From JAGPKI01 sp052034135 (lineage in GTDB: Bacteria; Caldisericota; Caldisericia; UBA6126; JAGPKI01): DNA of 8,107 nt. The notes beneath the pieces were generated by a model. It made no database searches. It was given only the letters and a program-made list of their open reading frames with translations, and was not told where the DNA came from. Where the stretch lies: positions 1 to 8,107 of the forward strand of contig JBPOJC010000067.1 in NCBI GenBank assembly GCA_052034135.1. Direction: 5' to 3'. The translations under genes were made by a program, and so were the position numbers. Below are positions 6,096 to 8,107 of the stretch, piece by piece. How positions within the stretch are numbered: position 1 is the stretch's first letter; every line of letters begins with the position of its first letter.

Positions 6096-7073
6096 TTAAA
6101 AAAGAGTAATTCTTGTTTCTGCTTTTTTACCACCGTAAATTTTATCTTTCCTGACATTTTCTAACCTTTTCAATGCTATCTCAACATACTCTTTATTAGT
6201 ATCAATCCCAATATATTTTCTTTCTAATTTCTTTGCAGCGACAGCAGTTGTTCCACTCCCAACAAAAGGATCCAAGACAATTGCAGAATCTAAAAAAGTT
6301 GTTAATTTAATTAGATATTCACATATCGCTAATGGTTTTACAGTCTGATGAATATTAAATTCTCCTTTTTCTTCCTTAGTTGGTTTTGACAAAAGAAAGC
6401 ACTTATCTATATTTTCACTAACTGGTTCTGTAGTTACAACATTGGAAGGGAACATGTTATTCCCAATTTTTATATTCGTATTTATAAGCCCGACATTATA
6501 CTTCAACATATTTTCTAAAAATGTCCCTGCGCATGGTTTTTGTGCCATCATAATGGGCTCAAAACAAGATTTTATTTGAGGTGTTTTCCAACCATCCAAT
6601 CTCTCCTTTAATTCATTTTTAGATTTTTCATCCCAATTTAGTTTATCAATAAAATGATTGAGAGACATTGCTTTAGGCTGATTTTGTGTATAAAGCCAGA
6701 TAAAACAATCCCTTATTAAAAAACCAGCATCATCAACGGCAGAAACCATCCTATGATAGAGTCTGGGGCTTGAAAACGAAAAAAAGAACCCTCCAGGCTT
6801 TAAAACTCTGTATAGCTCTTTCGATATTCTAAAATACCATTGGTAAAAATCTTCTCCTTGCTTCCTATCAAATTTCATTCCAGGAGGTAGAGATTTTACA
6901 ACATGGCAGTAATCTGATATTGTGGAAACCGTTTGATGATTCCAATTATTATCCATTTTATCAAGAAAGTAAGGAGGATCTGTTAGGACAAGGTCTACTG
7001 AATTATCTTCAATTTTAGATAATACTTCTAAGCTGTCTCCTAATATAATTTTATTTATCATCTCTTTATTCAT
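6096..7073 (-). CDS. Site-specific DNA methyltransferase, beta class (probably N6-adenine)
   Basis: This protein should transfer a methyl group from S-adenosylmethionine to an exocyclic amino group in DNA. The catalytic motif IV, TDPPYFL (DPPY at 32-35), comes first, and the AdoMet-binding motif I, VLDPFVGSGTTAVAA (266-280), comes near the end. This is the beta-class order. The about 140 residues between them, including FEPIMMAQKP and HQTVKP, would hold the target recognition region. DPPY rather than SPPY favours adenine-N6 over cytosine-N4, though the motif is not decisive. I choose the ATG at 7073-7071 (325 residues, MNKEMINKIIL), with GGGAG about 10 bases upstream. An in-frame ATG at 7112 would add 13 residues that lie within the neighbouring coding region without a good ribosome site. 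It overlaps the upstream HNH gene by 8 bases, so the two are co-transcribed and probably form a restriction-modification pair. The recognition sequence cannot be read from the sequence. Confidence 0.93.
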   Translation of the reverse strand: MNKEMINKIILGDSLEVLSKIEDNSVDLVLTDPPYFLDKMDNNWNHQTVSTISDYCHVVKSLPPGMKFDRKQGEDFYQWYFRISKELYRVLKPGGFFFSFSSPRLYHRMVSAVDDAGFLIRDCFIWLYTQNQPKAMSLNHFIDKLNWDEKSKNELKERLDGWKTPQIKSCFEPIMMAQKPCAGTFLENMLKYNVGLINTNIKIGNNMFPSNVVTTEPVSENIDKCFLLSKPTKEEKGEFNIHQTVKPLAICEYLIKLTTFLDSAIVLDPFVGSGTTAVAAKKLERKYIGIDTNKEYVEIALKRLENVRKDKIYGGKKAETRITLF

Positions 7074-7788
7074 TTGGATTTCTCCCATTAAATTCTTTAT
7101 ACAAAATTTCATATACTTTCCATCTAACCTCTTTATCAGACCTTTTTATTACATTAGGATTGGCCAATTTTATCACTCTGCCTCTCTCGTCATAAACCCA
7201 ATTGTTTCTGTCTGCTCGATTACACTTTTCACATTGAGGGATAATGTTCCCCTTCACTATCGGTTTGTTCGGATCCATGTGTGCTTTTTGCAATCTGGTA
7301 ATGGTGTTTGGCCAATGTATATGGGGTTTACCTTCTTTTGAGCCACAAGTGGCGCATCTGTATCCATATTGATTCTTTAGATTTTCCCAGTCGCTTTTGT
7401 CTTCTATCCTATGTCCCTTAAAGGCTGGATATGGTTTTTCAAGAGTCAGCAGTTGATACTCTCCTGGCTTCAGAGTAGTATATCCATTACCGCGTGTACC
7501 TGATACAATAAACCATCCTTTTTGAGCCCCGAGATGTCTTGCTTGTTGGACATCGGCTGTATTGGGATAATATTGGCGAACAAATTGCGTAAGTTCATTT
7601 TTTGAAATACTTTTTGTACTCGGATAGCACTGTGCCAGATAAACTAATACAAGAGCATCTTTGGTATAATTCCCCCGGGCATCGTTTAGCTTAGGTAGTT
7701 TTACTCCATATTTTGTTAAATGTATACTGTGATATTCGCATATCATTTTGTAAATTTTCTTTATCTCTTTCTCTGATAATCGTGTCAT
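7066..7788 (-). CDS. HNH endonuclease-domain protein, candidate type II restriction enzyme
   Basis: A 240-residue protein with two parts. The N-terminal half (about 40-105) contains ALVLVYLAQC, SISKNELTQFVRQYYP and ARHLGAQKGWFIVSG, which looks like a winged helix-turn-helix DNA-binding domain. The C-terminal half is an HNH (beta-beta-alpha-metal) nuclease on a zinc ribbon: CATC (145-148) pairs with CEKC (186-189), the general-base His is in KAHMDP (His170), Asn181 is in GNIIP, and CNRADRNNW (189-197) supplies the last motif. I choose the ATG at 7788-7786 because AAAAGGAG ends about 7 bases before it; an ATG at 7806 would add six basic residues and overlap that ribosome site. Its stop overlaps the methyltransferase start, so a restriction role, cutting DNA that the partner has not methylated, is the natural inference. 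A homing or phage-type HNH nuclease is the alternative. Neither specificity nor activity is shown by the sequence. Confidence 0.88.
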   Translation of the reverse strand: MTRLSEKEIKKIYKMICEYHSIHLTKYGVKLPKLNDARGNYTKDALVLVYLAQCYPSTKSISKNELTQFVRQYYPNTADVQQARHLGAQKGWFIVSGTRGNGYTTLKPGEYQLLTLEKPYPAFKGHRIEDKSDWENLKNQYGYRCATCGSKEGKPHIHWPNTITRLQKAHMDPNKPIVKGNIIPQCEKCNRADRNNWVYDERGRVIKLANPNVIKRSDKEVRWKVYEILYKEFNGRNPNE

Positions 7789-7874
7789 TTTTTTTCTCCT
7801 TTTCATGTAAAAAATTCCATATAATCACATACTCCATTTAAATTAAAGCTAAGTTTTCTTATCATTCCATTTTG

Positions 7875-7909
7875 GCAGCCATATACGAACAAAACTCGTA
7901 TATGGCTGC
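7875..7909. repeat. Perfect 14-bp inverted repeat with 7-base loop
   Basis: GCAGCCATATACGA (7875-7888) and its exact reverse complement TCGTATATGGCTGC (7896-7909) flank ACAAAAC. The structure lies 87 bases upstream of the HNH start and 32 bases from the insertion-sequence end. Neither strand has a T-run after the stem (CAAAATGG on minus, ATTTACC on plus), so it is not a typical intrinsic terminator. It could be an operator, a leader hairpin of the restriction operon or a leftover of a mobile element. Confidence 0.9.
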
Positions 7910-7941
7910 ATTTACCTGAATGCTAATTCTACTATTATTAA

Positions 7942-8107
7942 TGGGTTGGACCCCTAAATCTGGACACTTTGTTATCAAATTTAAAATAATTTTTTATCCT
8001 TTTTATATAAATCATTATATACTTCTTTTATAAGTGTCAATCTTTAATTCTAAATGTTTCTCTAAATACTCTTCATAGCATTCTCTTGGAGTCCTGTAAT
8101 TTAAAGC
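7942..8107 (-). mobile_element. End of an IS3-like insertion sequence (continues past the window)
   Basis: The outer end begins TGGGTTGGACCCC (from 7942), followed by TAAATCTGGACACTTT. Read on the minus strand this is GTGTCCAGATTTAGGGGTCC, a pattern I recall from terminal repeats of IS3-family elements. The transposase reading frame ends 73 bases inside it, as expected for the 3' end of such an element. The other end, and hence the target duplication, lies outside the window, so the exact boundary is approximate. Confidence 0.7.
8015..8107 (-). CDS. Transposase, C-terminal tail only (IS3-like)
   Basis: Thirty codons are open from the window edge to the TAA at 8017-8015, reading ALNYRTPRECYEEYLEK and then a charged tail. 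The LNYRTPRE block matches the segment after the last catalytic Glu in DDE (rve-type) transposases, where family members commonly carry a GYxTPxE-like stretch. None of the catalytic residues is inside the window. The position just inside an IS3-type terminal repeat supports an IS3 assignment over IS30 or IS481, but that choice rests on a short stretch. Whether the element is intact cannot be judged. Confidence 0.7.
   Translation of the reverse strand, partial: ALNYRTPRECYEEYLEKHLELKIDTYKRSI

Noticed and set aside
7875..7909. Reading the 14-bp hairpin as a Rho-independent terminator
   Set aside because: Neither strand carries a T-run after the stem.

Overview
The window is AT-rich (about two thirds A+T by eye) and every supported gene reads on the minus strand. 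The most informative stretch is the right-to-left lysine operon asd-dapA-dapB-dapH-lysC-lysA (4897 down to 1, with lysA cut by the window edge). It is preceded by a well-preserved lysine riboswitch. The gene order, the short DapB, the acetylase-branch DapH and the riboswitch core all resemble, from memory, the lysine operon of Thermotoga maritima, which additionally carries dapF between asd and dapA. A low-GC member of the Thermotogota (Petrotoga-like) is my best guess; a Firmicute is the main alternative. This is inference, because no search was possible.

Layout from right to left. 8107-7942: the end of an IS3-like insertion sequence with the last codons of its transposase. 7941-7807: a gap holding a perfect 14-bp inverted repeat. 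7788-6096: two overlapping genes, an HNH endonuclease-type protein and a beta-class DNA methyltransferase, which together look like a compact restriction-modification pair. 6095-5894: a short gap. 5893-5513: a small VOC/glyoxalase-fold protein of unknown substrate. 5512-5203: an AT-rich gap with no gene. 5202-4898: sigma-70-type promoter, lysine aptamer and a Shine-Dalgarno-sequestering expression platform. 4897-1: the lysine genes, packed with overlaps of 1 to 8 bases or a 4-base gap.

The lysine genes form one biosynthetic unit. LysC phosphorylates aspartate and Asd reduces the product to the semialdehyde. DapA condenses this with pyruvate and DapB reduces the ring. DapH N-acetylates tetrahydrodipicolinate, and LysA decarboxylates meso-diaminopimelate to lysine. 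The aminotransferase, the deacetylase and DapF of the acetylase branch are not in the window. Lysine probably acts at two levels: on the riboswitch, which looks translational rather than transcriptional, and on the ACT domains of LysC. DapA lacks the residues that bind inhibitory lysine in the E. coli enzyme.

The accessory part (about 6.1-8.1 kb) is a likely acquired defence module beside an insertion sequence. I found no CRISPR array, tRNA or rRNA. Nothing here is clearly a wholly new system. The points most worth following up are the strand-exchange riboswitch platform, the uncharacterised HNH/methyltransferase pair and the unexplained hairpin upstream of it.
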